A stretch of DNA of 64,000 bases. Origin: an uncultured Tidjanibacter sp. (lineage in GTDB: Bacteria > Bacteroidota > Bacteroidia > Bacteroidales > Rikenellaceae). Shown in pieces: positions 37,415 through 45,720 of the stretch (position 1 is the first letter of the stretch; each line of letters opens with the position of its first letter). The stretch is taken from contig CALVCL010000012.1 of NCBI GenBank assembly GCA_944326085.1, positions 186,001-250,000 on the forward strand, written 5' to 3'. Below the pieces are notes generated by a model that was given only the letters and a program-made list of their open reading frames with translations, was not told the origin of the DNA and did no database searches. The position numbers and the translations under genes are program-made.

Positions 37415-38188
37415 ATGATAGAAACAAAAGTATCGCAGGGTATCGTAAGTACCTATTTCGAGAAGCTGCAGAAGAACCTCGAACTCGATGTTGCCATTGT
37501 CGGCGGCGGTCCGTCGGGTATTGTTGCAGCCTACTACATGGCCAAGGCCGGTCTGAAGGTGGCACAGTTCGACCGCAAGCTCGCCCCAGGCGGCGGCATG
37601 TGGGGAGGAGCCATGATGTTCAACCAAATCGTCATTCAGGAAGAGGCCATGGACATCGTACGCGACTTCGAAATAAACTATGCCCCGTTCGACAAGGGGC
37701 TCTATGTCATGGACTCCGTTGAAAGCACCTCGTCGCTTCTCTACCACGCAGTGCATGCAGGCGCCACCATTTTCAACTGCTACTCCGTTGAGGATGTCGT
37801 CTACAAGGACAATAAGGTTAGTGGCGTCGTAGTCAACTGGACTCCCGTACTTCGCGAAGGTCTGCATGTCGACCCGCTCAACATCATGGCCAAAGTCGTA
37901 ATCGACGGCACCGGCCACGACAGCGAAATCGCAGCTACCGTAGCACGCAAGAACGGCGCACGTCTTGAGACCGAAACAGGCGGCGTAATAGGCGAACGCT
38001 CACTCGATGTAACAGCCGGCGAGGAAGAAGTGGTACGCGGCACCAAAGAGATATACCCCGGTCTTTATGTCTGCGGCATGGCGGCATCGGCCGTATCCGG
38101 CACTCCCCGCATGGGTCCGATATTCGGAGGCATGCTGATGTCAGGCAAGAAAGTGGCCGACGAAATCATCGCCCGTCTCAAGAAATAA
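37415..38188 (+). CDS. thi4: Thi4-type thiazole synthase, catalytic (sulfide) form
   Basis: Encodes 257 residues. Thi4 makes the thiazole ADP adduct from NAD, glycine and sulfur. The dinucleotide site is DVAIVGGGPSGIVAAYY, then APGGGMWGGAM. Where yeast Thi4 has the sacrificed Cys, this protein has His151 in GLHVDPL, as in archaeal enzymes that take sulfide and turn over many times. VIDGTGHDSEI and SGTPRMGPIFGGMLMSG are further family motifs. No thiG, thiH, thiS or thiF is in the operon, so Thi4 replaces that route. The gene is followed by a very strong terminator. Confidence 0.93.
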   Translation: MIETKVSQGIVSTYFEKLQKNLELDVAIVGGGPSGIVAAYYMAKAGLKVAQFDRKLAPGGGMWGGAMMFNQIVIQEEAMDIVRDFEINYAPFDKGLYVMDSVESTSSLLYHAVHAGATIFNCYSVEDVVYKDNKVSGVVVNWTPVLREGLHVDPLNIMAKVVIDGTGHDSEIAATVARKNGARLETETGGVIGERSLDVTAGEEEVVRGTKEIYPGLYVCGMAASAVSGTPRMGPIFGGMLMSGKKVADEIIARLKK

Positions 38189-38196
38189 CATACGAC

Positions 38197-38265
38197 AACA
38201 GGCGTAATGCCTGTTATCCTAACAACAAAGGCCGTGCAATTGCACGGCCTTTGTTGTTAGGATAA
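38197..38265. terminator. Hairpin plus 52-base perfect palindrome after thi4
   Basis: A small hairpin (aacaggc / gcctgtt) at 38197-38215 is followed by a 52-base sequence (38214-38265) whose two 26-base halves are exact reverse complements. It stands between thi4 and the convergent lipoprotein genes and should stop both transcripts. Confidence 0.85.
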
Positions 38266-38271
38266 CAATGT

Positions 38272-38700
38272 TTATTTAAATACATAAGTATATGTAAGAG
38301 TGTCATCGGACGGAAGAGCATATGCCCTAATATCAAAAGGAGAATTCCTGTCACCATTCTTATATTCCAACATCTCTTCATTAACCTTAATCCTCATGGC
38401 ATAAGCCAAAGTAAAAGGTATTGTGGATTCGGCAACATAACCATCAACCAGTCCAAGCGACTCGTATTGTGTCGTCAAAATCAAAGAATTTCCCGGCTCA
38501 ATAATATAATATTCATCAGATATATCACCATTAAAAGCTGACACTGAATTATATATACTCATTGAAATGGGCGTTTCCGTTGCATTTACATAAACAAAAT
38601 CTACCGGAACTTCAGGAAAGTCATCTACGATACAACTAACAAACGACAGCAGAACAGCTGCAACCACAGAAACAAATTTTATATATAATCTTGTTTTCAT
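38272..38700 (-). CDS. Small lipoprotein, tandem family member 1
   Basis: Encodes 142 residues. MKTRLYIKFVSVVAAVLLSF is followed by VSC, a lipobox with Cys23. The mature part is a beta-rich acidic chain containing VDFVYVNATETP, YYIIEPGNSLIL and the C-terminus LTYTYVFK. It is a clear paralogue of the next two genes: the last 32 bases of coding and flanking DNA are identical to those of 38717-39136, and the first 28 bases are identical to those of 39268-39666. I do not recognise the family. It would be anchored in the outer membrane. Confidence 0.75.
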   Translation of the reverse strand: MKTRLYIKFVSVVAAVLLSFVSCIVDDFPEVPVDFVYVNATETPISMSIYNSVSAFNGDISDEYYIIEPGNSLILTTQYESLGLVDGYVAESTIPFTLAYAMRIKVNEEMLEYKNGDRNSPFDIRAYALPSDDTLTYTYVFK

Positions 38701-38716
38701 AATACATTACTTTTAT

Positions 38717-39136
38717 TTATTTAAATACATAAGTATATGTAAGAGTGCCATCAGATGAAAGAGCATATGCATTAATATCATACGGAGAATTTATATCCCC
38801 ATGTTCGTATTCGGCAACGACATTACCATCTTCCAAAATCCGAATATATACAGAACTAAAAAAAGGTATCTCACTGCCATTTACTTCCACGTCATCAGTT
38901 ACAGTTAAAATCAAAGAACTTCCAGGGTCAATCATGTACACTGCATCAGCCTCATAATCATTAAAAGCCTCTACAGAATCATATATAAGTATTGCCACCA
39001 ATGATTCCGAATCTGTTGCATTGACATAAACGAAATCTACGGGAACCGGAGGAAATTTATCTCCAACGCAACTGCTAAAAAAAGCCATAACTACAACACA
39101 TGCAGTCAACAGTCTCGTTAACAATTTTGTTTTCAT
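38717..39136 (-). CDS. Small lipoprotein, tandem family member 2
   Basis: Encodes 139 residues. The signal MKTKLLTRLLTACVVVMAFF ends at SSC (Cys23). VPVDFVYVNAT, YMIDPGSSLILTV and LTYTYVFK are shared with member 1. It lies 16 bases before member 1 on the same strand, so the two are one transcript. Codon use is A/T-rich like member 1. Function is unknown. Confidence 0.75.
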   Translation of the reverse strand: MKTKLLTRLLTACVVVMAFFSSCVGDKFPPVPVDFVYVNATDSESLVAILIYDSVEAFNDYEADAVYMIDPGSSLILTVTDDVEVNGSEIPFFSSVYIRILEDGNVVAEYEHGDINSPYDINAYALSSDGTLTYTYVFK

Positions 39137-39163
39137 AAGACATTACTTTAGAGTTAAATAAAA

Positions 39164-39283
39164 TTATCGATTAAACCAATCCCTTTCGGGTGGATATGGC
39201 GCACGCTCATAATCGGCTACAGGAATGACTGCCTGACTCGGCTCCGTGTGACCGGGACGCAAATATGTTATTCGAACACCCAT
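39164..39283 (-). CDS. Possible 39-residue protein
   Basis: An ATG at 39283 opens a frame of 39 residues that starts inside the last 16 bases of lipoprotein 3 and ends 27 bases before lipoprotein 2. The sequence MGVRITYLRPGHTEPSQ continues with a Pro-, Tyr- and Arg-rich end (APYPPERDWFNR). It is richer in G/C than the DNA around it and has a protein-like composition. It may be a real small protein or the remains of a longer gene. Confidence 0.35.
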   Translation of the reverse strand: MGVRITYLRPGHTEPSQAVIPVADYERAPYPPERDWFNR

Positions 39284-39666
39284 ATATAGGTATCGTCATC
39301 TACTTTAACATATGAACGTCTGTCAAACAATCCTGTAAAATTACCATCGTTTTGATATTCTGTCATAGTCCCATTTGCATAGACTCTCAGATAAGCTGCC
39401 GAACTGAAAGGCTCTCTCAAATAAACCTGAAAAGCATTAAAGTAACTAATAATCGTTATACTTTTGCCTCGCTCTATGCTGTAAGTATGAAACGGAACAG
39501 TAGCACCATCATAGTCATACTCCTCGATAACAACAGTTGATGTTGTATTGTTTACATAAATATATTCATATTCCTGCCTGGGGCCTCCGTCAGTACTACA
39601 ACCGCCCAGCAACATCAGAACCGCAATCAACACAAAGGCAAATTTTATATATAATCTTGTTTTCAT
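39268..39666 (-). CDS. Small lipoprotein, tandem family member 3
   Basis: Encodes 132 residues. MKTRLYIKFAFVLIAVLMLL is followed by GGC (Cys23). It shares EYIYVNNTTST and the C-terminal YIWVFE pattern with members 1 and 2 but is more diverged, apart from its first 28 bases, which equal those of member 1. It is the first gene of the group on the minus strand. No promoter box is obvious in the 354-base region upstream, which belongs mainly to the pho promoter on the other strand. Confidence 0.75.
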   Translation of the reverse strand: MKTRLYIKFAFVLIAVLMLLGGCSTDGGPRQEYEYIYVNNTTSTVVIEEYDYDGATVPFHTYSIERGKSITIISYFNAFQVYLREPFSSAAYLRVYANGTMTEYQNDGNFTGLFDRRSYVKVDDDTYIWVFE

Positions 39667-39933
39667 ACGAAGTTATTCTATAGGTTAGATAAGGTTACAG
39701 GCTAAAAGCAGTCTACAATATGAAAAATGTTTAATCCAAACACTTCCAGATTATAAGTTTCGCAAGCACATACACAAAAATACAACAATTCCATTGATAT
39801 GCAACATTTGGCCATACATATTATAATTACTCCAAAACAGCCATATCTCATCTCCTCGCAGAAATTCTTCCAAATATCACAAAATCGCACCCTTTCAATA
39901 CCAATACACTAACAAACAACACCTTACCAATGC

Positions 39934-39963
39934 GTAACATTTTCGTAACATTATTGTAAGCAT
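39934..39963 (+). promoter_or_regulatory. Pho box: three half-sites at 11-bp spacing
   Basis: GTAACAT occurs at 39934 and 39945, and GTAAGCAT at 39956. The starts are exactly 11 bases apart, the period of PhoB-type direct repeats. The array stands directly in front of a -7 box where a -33 element would be, the classical place for a PhoB-type activator. The regulator would be the PhoP gene at 45721 in the same operon. Confidence 0.7.
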
Positions 39964-39981
39964 AGCTTAAAACGCCCGACA

Positions 39982-39989
39982 TAGCTTTG
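39982..39989 (+). promoter_or_regulatory. -7 box of the porin-pst-pho operon
   Basis: TAGCTTTG matches TAnnTTTG exactly, 31 bases before the porin ATG. There is no TTTG at -33; the Pho box lies there instead. Confidence 0.65.
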
Positions 39990-40020
39990 CGGCATCAAAC
40001 AAATAAAACACAAAATAAAG

Positions 40021-41241
40021 ATGTTGAGAAAATTCGCCGCCGTAACATTTTTGTTCATCCTCGCAGCCGTATATACGACAGCTTCGGCCATGACCGACGG
40101 CGATGGCAAGAAAAGCCGTTTCAAAATATCGGGATACCTCCAGGGACAATACCAATGGGGGGAACAGGATGCCGAACTCAAAGTCGGCACCGACAACGAA
40201 AACACCGACCGACCTTTCAACCGTTTCGGACTGCGCCGCGGACACCTAAAATTCGCCTACCAGCACCCCGTAGCATCGGCCGTCGTACAGATAGACGCAA
40301 GTACCGAAAAAGGTCTGATTCTCAAAGACGCATATTTCACCCTGCGAGAACCGTGGCTGCGCACTTTCGCCTTCCAGACAGGTGTCTTCAACCGTCCGTT
40401 CGGCCTTGAAATAGAATTATCGTCATCGCAGCGCGAAAGCCCCGAACGTTCATACATATTCCCAATGCTCTTCCCCGATGAACGCGATTTCGGCGCGATG
40501 CTTATAATCAATGCTCCCGAAAAGTCGCCGTGGCACATCATAGGATTAAAAGCCGGTCTCTTCTCCGGAAACGGCATAAGCAAGGACAGTGACAGCCGCA
40601 AGGATTTCATCGGCCACCTCACAATATCCGAAGAGTTTGACGACATCGAATTCGGCATCGGCGCCTCCTGCTATCTCGGCTCGGTATATCAAGGCACCGA
40701 AACGGTTTACACCATGCACGACGGCGGATTTCAGGCCGACATCTCCGAAACCAACAGGGGAGGTTATGCAAAGCGACAGTATTTCGGCTTCGACGCATGG
40801 GTCGCATTCGAGACCGACCTCGGCGAAACCACACTGCGCGGCGAATACCTGTTCGGCCGGCAGCCAGGTTCACAGACTTCAAGCAAAAGTCCGAATACCG
40901 CTGCACTGCCATCTTCCGACACATACATACGTCCGTTCCGTGGCGGTTATGTATTGCTCTCGCATGAAATAGAGGATACACCCGTATCGGTGATACTGAA
41001 ATATGATGTGTATGACCCCAACACCAAGGTATCAGACAACAGGCTTGGTCTGGGCGGCACGACAATCACGGATGTAATGCGTACTGCATTCGGTTTCGGT
41101 GCAGCATGGGAGATAACCGACGGAGTTAGACTGACGGCCTATTACGACATGGTACGCAACGAAACGAGTACCAATCTGGCCGGCATGGGAGCCGACCTGA
41201 AGGACAACATGTTCACCCTCCGTCTGCAATACAAGTTTTGA
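40021..41241 (+). CDS. Phosphate-selective porin (OprO/OprP family)
   Basis: Encodes 406 residues with a signal peptide (MLRKFAAVTFLFILAAVYTTASA). The chain is a series of amphipathic beta strands and ends in YKF, the C-terminal Phe signal for outer-membrane insertion. FKISGYLQGQYQ, FGLRRGHLKF and GVFNRPFGLE are family motifs. It should let phosphate or polyphosphate into the periplasm during starvation. It is the first gene of the operon, directly downstream of the Pho box, and the position supports the phosphate role. Confidence 0.88.
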   Translation: MLRKFAAVTFLFILAAVYTTASAMTDGDGKKSRFKISGYLQGQYQWGEQDAELKVGTDNENTDRPFNRFGLRRGHLKFAYQHPVASAVVQIDASTEKGLILKDAYFTLREPWLRTFAFQTGVFNRPFGLEIELSSSQRESPERSYIFPMLFPDERDFGAMLIINAPEKSPWHIIGLKAGLFSGNGISKDSDSRKDFIGHLTISEEFDDIEFGIGASCYLGSVYQGTETVYTMHDGGFQADISETNRGGYAKRQYFGFDAWVAFETDLGETTLRGEYLFGRQPGSQTSSKSPNTAALPSSDTYIRPFRGGYVLLSHEIEDTPVSVILKYDVYDPNTKVSDNRLGLGGTTITDVMRTAFGFGAAWEITDGVRLTAYYDMVRNETSTNLAGMGADLKDNMFTLRLQYKF

Positions 41242-41278
41242 GAATAAGCAAAAAACCAAAGGATAAAAAACCGGAATT

Positions 41279-42097
41279 ATGAAAAAATTCATCATCGCAG
41301 CAGCCCTCGTATTTGCAGGGTTTGCAACAGCCAACGCACAGAAAGTAAAAGGTTCTGACACCGTACTCCCACTTTCGCAGAAGGAAGCGGAAGAATACAT
41401 GGCCGCCAATCCGGCAGCAACTGTAACCGTAACCGGAGGTGGAAGCGGTGTAGGCATCTCGGCCCTCATGGAAGGCACCACCGACATTGCACAGGCATCC
41501 CGCCGCATCAAATTCTCAGAACGTCAGAAGATGCAGGCATCAGGCGACAAGGTGGTAGAGAAAATCATAGCATACGATGCACTTGCCATAGTAGTACATC
41601 CGTCCAACAAGGTTACAAACCTCACCCGAGAGCAGCTCGAGGGTATCTTCACCGGTAAAATTACCAACTGGAAGGAAGTAGGCGGCGCCGACCTCAAAAT
41701 AGTTCCCTATTCGCGTGAAACATCGTCCGGTACTTATGAATTCTTCAAGGAGAGCGTACTCAAAAACCGCAACTACATGAACGGCATAATGAGCATGCCG
41801 GCTACAGGAGCAATCATCCAGTCGATAAGTCAGACTCCGGGCGGTATCGGTTACGTAGGCCTTGCCTATCTGAATGACGACGTCAAATCCATTCATGTAT
41901 CATACGATGGCGGACAACACTATACCGAACCGTCCGTAGAAAACGCCAAGAACGGCAGCTACCCTATCGTAAGACCACTTTACTACTATTACATGGCTCA
42001 TTCGGAGAAACTCGTAAAACCATTCATCGACTACATCATGTCAACCGAAGGCCAGCAGACTGTAAAGGAAATCGGGTTCATTCCGGTAAGCGAATAA
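41279..42097 (+). CDS. pstS: Phosphate-binding protein PstS
   Basis: Encodes 272 residues with a signal peptide (about 1-20). Phosphate contacts expected from the family are GSDTV (25-29), GGGSGVG (53-59), the Asp of TTDIA, and SRETSSGTYEFF (145-156). TNWKEVGGADLKIVPY (129-144) and TPGGIGYVG are structural motifs. It captures phosphate in the periplasm and hands it to PstCAB. No lipobox is seen, so it is soluble. The PstC encoded next carries a fragment resembling residues 109-212 of this protein. Confidence 0.95.
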   Translation: MKKFIIAAALVFAGFATANAQKVKGSDTVLPLSQKEAEEYMAANPAATVTVTGGGSGVGISALMEGTTDIAQASRRIKFSERQKMQASGDKVVEKIIAYDALAIVVHPSNKVTNLTREQLEGIFTGKITNWKEVGGADLKIVPYSRETSSGTYEFFKESVLKNRNYMNGIMSMPATGAIIQSISQTPGGIGYVGLAYLNDDVKSIHVSYDGGQHYTEPSVENAKNGSYPIVRPLYYYYMAHSEKLVKPFIDYIMSTEGQQTVKEIGFIPVSE

Positions 42098-42147
42098 CAC
42101 AGGAAGTATGGGCGGTCCGTGCACGGCACCGCCTGCCTGCATGAATC

Positions 42148-43356
42148 ATGAAAAAGATACGTAAAATACTGGAAAGGTTCGTAGAGGGCATCCTCACCGT
42201 CAGCGGAGCAATTACCACCATTACCATACTGTTGATTGTGGTATTCCTCTTCCGCGAAGGTCTGGGACTTTTCAACAGTCCCTCTGTTGAAAAGGGATAC
42301 AACCTGTGCGTCAACGCCTCCAATCCGGTACTTCACCTCAGTTCAGTCGACATAATGGAGATATTCGACTACGAGGCTACCAACTGGAAAGAATTTGGAG
42401 GGGCTGATGAAGAAATCGTTCCGTTCCGTTTTGAAGAGATTTTCGACCGCTATCCCGAAGAGGAGATGGGTGAAAATTACGAACTTCTGCCCGTAAGGCT
42501 TGGTGAAGCCATAGCCTCCACTCCCGGCATCATCGCTTTCGTACCACAGGAATACACACCCGAAGGTATGGATGGCGTAAAGGTGCTCCTAAACGACAAG
42601 ATAACGCCTTCCGACTTCTTCGGCGGCAAACAGTGGATACCTACGGCAACGCCTGCCCCGCAGTTCGGTACTCTGCCCCTTATCCTCGGCACACTGCTTG
42701 TCAGCTTCGTTGCGATACTGATAGCACTGCCGCTCGGTCTCGGCGTGGCAATCTACATGTCGGAACTGGCCAGCAACCGCATGCGAAGCTTCCTCAAGCC
42801 TACCATAGAATTGCTCGCCGGCATACCGTCGGTAGTATACGGCTTCTTCGGTCTTGTAGTTCTCGTCCCGCTCATTCAGAAAGTATTCAACCTTCCTGTT
42901 GGAGAGACAGCCTTTGCAGGAAGCATCGTACTGGCAATCATGGCCCTGCCTACCATAATAACCGTGGCTGAAGATGCCATGCGCAATACCCCGCGCGCAA
43001 TGCGTGAGGCAAGCCTCGCACTCGGAGCCACCCATTGGCAGACCATTTACAGGGTCATCATTCCTTACGCAGGTTCCGGCATATCTGCCGCTGTTGTCCT
43101 CGGCATCGGACGTGCAATAGGCGAAACTATGGCTGTACTCATGGTGACAGGCAACGCCGCCGTAATGCCACACTCGCTTTTCGAACCGGTAAGAACAATA
43201 CCCGCTACAATAGCGGCCGAACTCGGTGAAGCTCCTGCAGGCGGGCCGCATTATCAGGCACTCTTCATGCTCGGCTGCGTACTATTCATCATCACGATGA
43301 TAATCAGCGTAACGGCCGAAGCAATATCAAAACGAGAAAGCAACAAAGGATTATGA
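42148..43356 (+). CDS. pstC: Phosphate permease PstC with PstS-like insert
   Basis: Encodes 402 residues, about 80-100 more than typical PstC. The first membrane helix (about 18-37) is followed by a periplasmic insert (about 50-165), and the transport core starts near 172. The insert aligns with PstS: TNWKEFGGADEEIVPF (78-93) against TNWKEVGGADLKIVPY, and ASTPGIIAFV (123-132) against SQTPGGIGYV. The phosphate-binding SSGT loop is not conserved. The core has the permease signature around EASLALGATHWQTIYRVIIP. The stop overlaps the pstA start by 4 bases. Confidence 0.93.
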   Translation: MKKIRKILERFVEGILTVSGAITTITILLIVVFLFREGLGLFNSPSVEKGYNLCVNASNPVLHLSSVDIMEIFDYEATNWKEFGGADEEIVPFRFEEIFDRYPEEEMGENYELLPVRLGEAIASTPGIIAFVPQEYTPEGMDGVKVLLNDKITPSDFFGGKQWIPTATPAPQFGTLPLILGTLLVSFVAILIALPLGLGVAIYMSELASNRMRSFLKPTIELLAGIPSVVYGFFGLVVLVPLIQKVFNLPVGETAFAGSIVLAIMALPTIITVAEDAMRNTPRAMREASLALGATHWQTIYRVIIPYAGSGISAAVVLGIGRAIGETMAVLMVTGNAAVMPHSLFEPVRTIPATIAAELGEAPAGGPHYQALFMLGCVLFIITMIISVTAEAISKRESNKGL

Positions 43357-44210
43357 CAGGCAAAAGGACAAATCAGAAAATAGCCTTCTGGATATTCCGC
43401 ATCCTCGGGCTTGTGGTCGTTGCGATACTGTTCTGGATACTCGGCTTCATCATTTATCATGGAGCAGGTGTCATCAACTGGAAGTTTCTCACCACTGCCC
43501 CCACCGACGGCATGACCGGAGGCGGCATATTTCCGGCAATTGTCGGCACGTTCTGCCTCATCATCGGCAGTATGATAGTGGCGTTCCCGCTTGGCGTTAT
43601 GTCTGCCATCTACACCACCGAATACGCAGGCAACGGCAAGATTGTGAAGTTCATCCGCGTCATGACCAACAACCTCGGCAGCATACCGTCAATTATCTTC
43701 GGTCTGTTCGGCATGGCGCTTTTTGTCAATACTCTCGGGTTCGGAGACTCTATAATAGCAGGCTCATTCACACTCGGTCTACTGGCACTACCGCTCGTGA
43801 TACGCACCACTGAGGAAGCCCTCAAGGCAGTTCCCGACTCATACCGTACAGGCAGCCTGGCGCTCGGAGCCACAAAACTCCAGACCATTTGGCGCGTTGT
43901 GCTTCCTTCGGCATTTCCGAACATCACTACGGGCCTCATACTCTCCATCGGGCGTGTATCCGGAGAGACCGCCCCAATCCTCTTCACGGCAGCGGCATAC
44001 TTCCTGCCCAAACTGCCTTCGAGCATCTACGACCAGGTCATGGCTCTCCCATATCACCTTTATGTGATAGCCACCAGCGGCACTGACCTCGAAGCCACAC
44101 GTCCCATAGCCTACGGAACGGCACTGGTGCTCATTATCATCGTACTCGGCATGAATCTGCTCGCATCGTTCATGCGCCGTCACTTCGGCAAAAAAGTAAA
44201 AACGAATTAA
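43353..44210 (+). CDS. pstA: Phosphate permease PstA
   Basis: Encodes 285 residues with six helices. [20 protein letters not shown] is the family start of the core, and [19 protein letters not shown] is the ABC-permease EAA loop. It pairs with PstC in the inner membrane. Translation is coupled by the ATGA overlap with pstC. It has no insert, unlike PstC. Confidence 0.95.
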   Translation: MTGKRTNQKIAFWIFRILGLVVVAILFWILGFIIYHGAGVINWKFLTTAPTDGMTGGGIFPAIVGTFCLIIGSMIVAFPLGVMSAIYTTEYAGNGKIVKFIRVMTNNLGSIPSIIFGLFGMALFVNTLGFGDSIIAGSFTLGLLALPLVIRTTEEALKAVPDSYRTGSLALGATKLQTIWRVVLPSAFPNITTGLILSIGRVSGETAPILFTAAAYFLPKLPSSIYDQVMALPYHLYVIATSGTDLEATRPIAYGTALVLIIIVLGMNLLASFMRRHFGKKVKTN

Positions 44211-44214
44211 AATC

Positions 44215-44961
44215 ATGATAGAAGCCAAAAACATAGATTTCTATTACGGAGACTTCCATGCGTTGAAGAACATCAACATGGTCATGGAGGACCATACGGT
44301 AACGGCTTTCATCGGTCCGTCAGGCTGCGGCAAATCCACTTTCCTGCGACTGTTCAACCGCATGAACGACCTTATTCCTGGTGCACGCCTCGAGGGCGAA
44401 TGCCTCATCGACGGAAAGAACATATACGACAAAAGCGTCGTGGTTGACGAACTTCGCAAGAATGTCGGCATGGTATTCCAAAAGCCGAACCCGTTCCCTA
44501 AATCGATTTTCGAGAACGTTGCCTACGGCCTGCGCGTCAACGGTGTCAAGGACAAAGCATTCATAGCACAGAAGGTTGAGGAGTCGCTCAAGGGTGCAGC
44601 CCTTTGGGAAGAAGTTAAGGACAAACTCAAAAAGTCGGCTTACGAACTCTCCGGCGGGCAACAGCAAAGGCTCTGTATAGCGCGCGCACTTGCCGTGTCG
44701 CCGTCGATACTGCTCATGGACGAGCCTGCTTCGGCTCTCGACCCTATATCCACTTCCAAAATCGAAGAACTCATCCACTCGCTCAAGAATGACTACACGA
44801 TAGTCATCGTGACACACAACATGCAGCAGGCTGCACGTGTAAGCGACAAGACAGGTTTCTTCATGCTCGGCGAACTTGTGGAATACAACGATACGAAAAA
44901 AATGTTCCTCAATCCTGACAAGGTACAGACACAGAACTATATTACCGGCAGGTTCGGTTAG
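44215..44961 (+). CDS. pstB: Phosphate transport ATPase PstB
   Basis: Encodes 248 residues. Walker A is GPSGCGKST, the signature is [17 protein letters not shown], Walker B is [15 protein letters not shown] and the H-loop is [23 protein letters not shown] is typical of PstB. It powers PstCA. The gene starts 4 bases after pstA. Confidence 0.97.
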   Translation: MIEAKNIDFYYGDFHALKNINMVMEDHTVTAFIGPSGCGKSTFLRLFNRMNDLIPGARLEGECLIDGKNIYDKSVVVDELRKNVGMVFQKPNPFPKSIFENVAYGLRVNGVKDKAFIAQKVEESLKGAALWEEVKDKLKKSAYELSGGQQQRLCIARALAVSPSILLMDEPASALDPISTSKIEELIHSLKNDYTIVIVTHNMQQAARVSDKTGFFMLGELVEYNDTKKMFLNPDKVQTQNYITGRFG

Positions 44962-45004
44962 TGTACGGACATTATACAAACAAACCCAAAAAGAGACACT
45001 CATC

Positions 45005-45685
45005 ATGATAATGAAACATACAGAGAAAGAGCTGACACTACTTCGCGACGAGGTCAGCCAGATGTGGGGGCTGGTGCTCTCGCAACTTGAAAAGGCCCGT
45101 CAGGCCTACATGAACAACGATGCGGAACTTGCCCGCGAAGTTGCCAGCCGCGAAAAACGCGTCGACACATACGAACTCAAGATAGACAGCGACTGCGAAA
45201 ACTACATAGCGCTCTTCGGCCCCGTAGCCGTTGACCTGCGACTGGTGCTCTCGCTTATCAAGATAAGCGGCACCCTCGAACGCATAGCCGACTTTGCCGA
45301 CGGCATCGCCCGCCAGGTCATATCCGGCAGCTGCATGGCGATACCCGACAGTCTTAAGGAAGACCTCCGCATCGACAAGATGTTCGCCACGGTCATCTCA
45401 ATGCTTTCAGACTGCTTCGTGGCTCTTGAATCTGAAAACACAAAACTGTCCGGCCACATACTCGCCAAAGATGACATTGTGGACGAGATACTGCATGACG
45501 ATAAGCGCGTATTGGCAGAATACATACAGCAAGACCCTCAGCAGGCCCTCCCTGCACTGGAAACCATGCTGGTACTACGCAAAATCGAACGAATAGGCGA
45601 CCATTGCGGAAACATCGTCGAAGAGATAGTTTTCTACATCGACGCAAAGATACTGAAACATAACCGCAACAACGAAAAGGAATAA
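45005..45685 (+). CDS. phoU: Phosphate signalling protein PhoU
   Basis: Encodes 226 residues, two PhoU three-helix repeats. RIADFADGIARQV and ERIGDHCGNIVEEIVFY are the metal-binding E/DxxxD motifs of each repeat. PhoU links the Pst transporter to the sensor kinase, keeping the Pho regulon off when phosphate is plentiful. I use ATG 45005; an ATG two codons later is equally possible. The longer open frame overlaps pstB and is rejected. Confidence 0.94.
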   Translation: MIMKHTEKELTLLRDEVSQMWGLVLSQLEKARQAYMNNDAELAREVASREKRVDTYELKIDSDCENYIALFGPVAVDLRLVLSLIKISGTLERIADFADGIARQVISGSCMAIPDSLKEDLRIDKMFATVISMLSDCFVALESENTKLSGHILAKDDIVDEILHDDKRVLAEYIQQDPQQALPALETMLVLRKIERIGDHCGNIVEEIVFYIDAKILKHNRNNEKE

Positions 45686-45720
45686 TCATACCTTTGTTGC
45701 GGCACATTCAATTAAACACC

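Larger units (their letters stand above)
39667..40020. other. Divergent region between lipoproteins and porin
   Basis: This 354-base A/T-rich stretch has no gene. Its right end carries the Pho box and promoter of the phosphate operon. A short minus-strand frame (39702-39890) has no start context and odd Cys-rich content, and I reject it. Confidence 0.6.

Noticed and set aside
39702..39890. A 62-residue Cys-rich minus-strand frame
   Set aside because: It lies in A/T-rich intergenic DNA before the pho operon, has no promoter box and no protein-like pattern.
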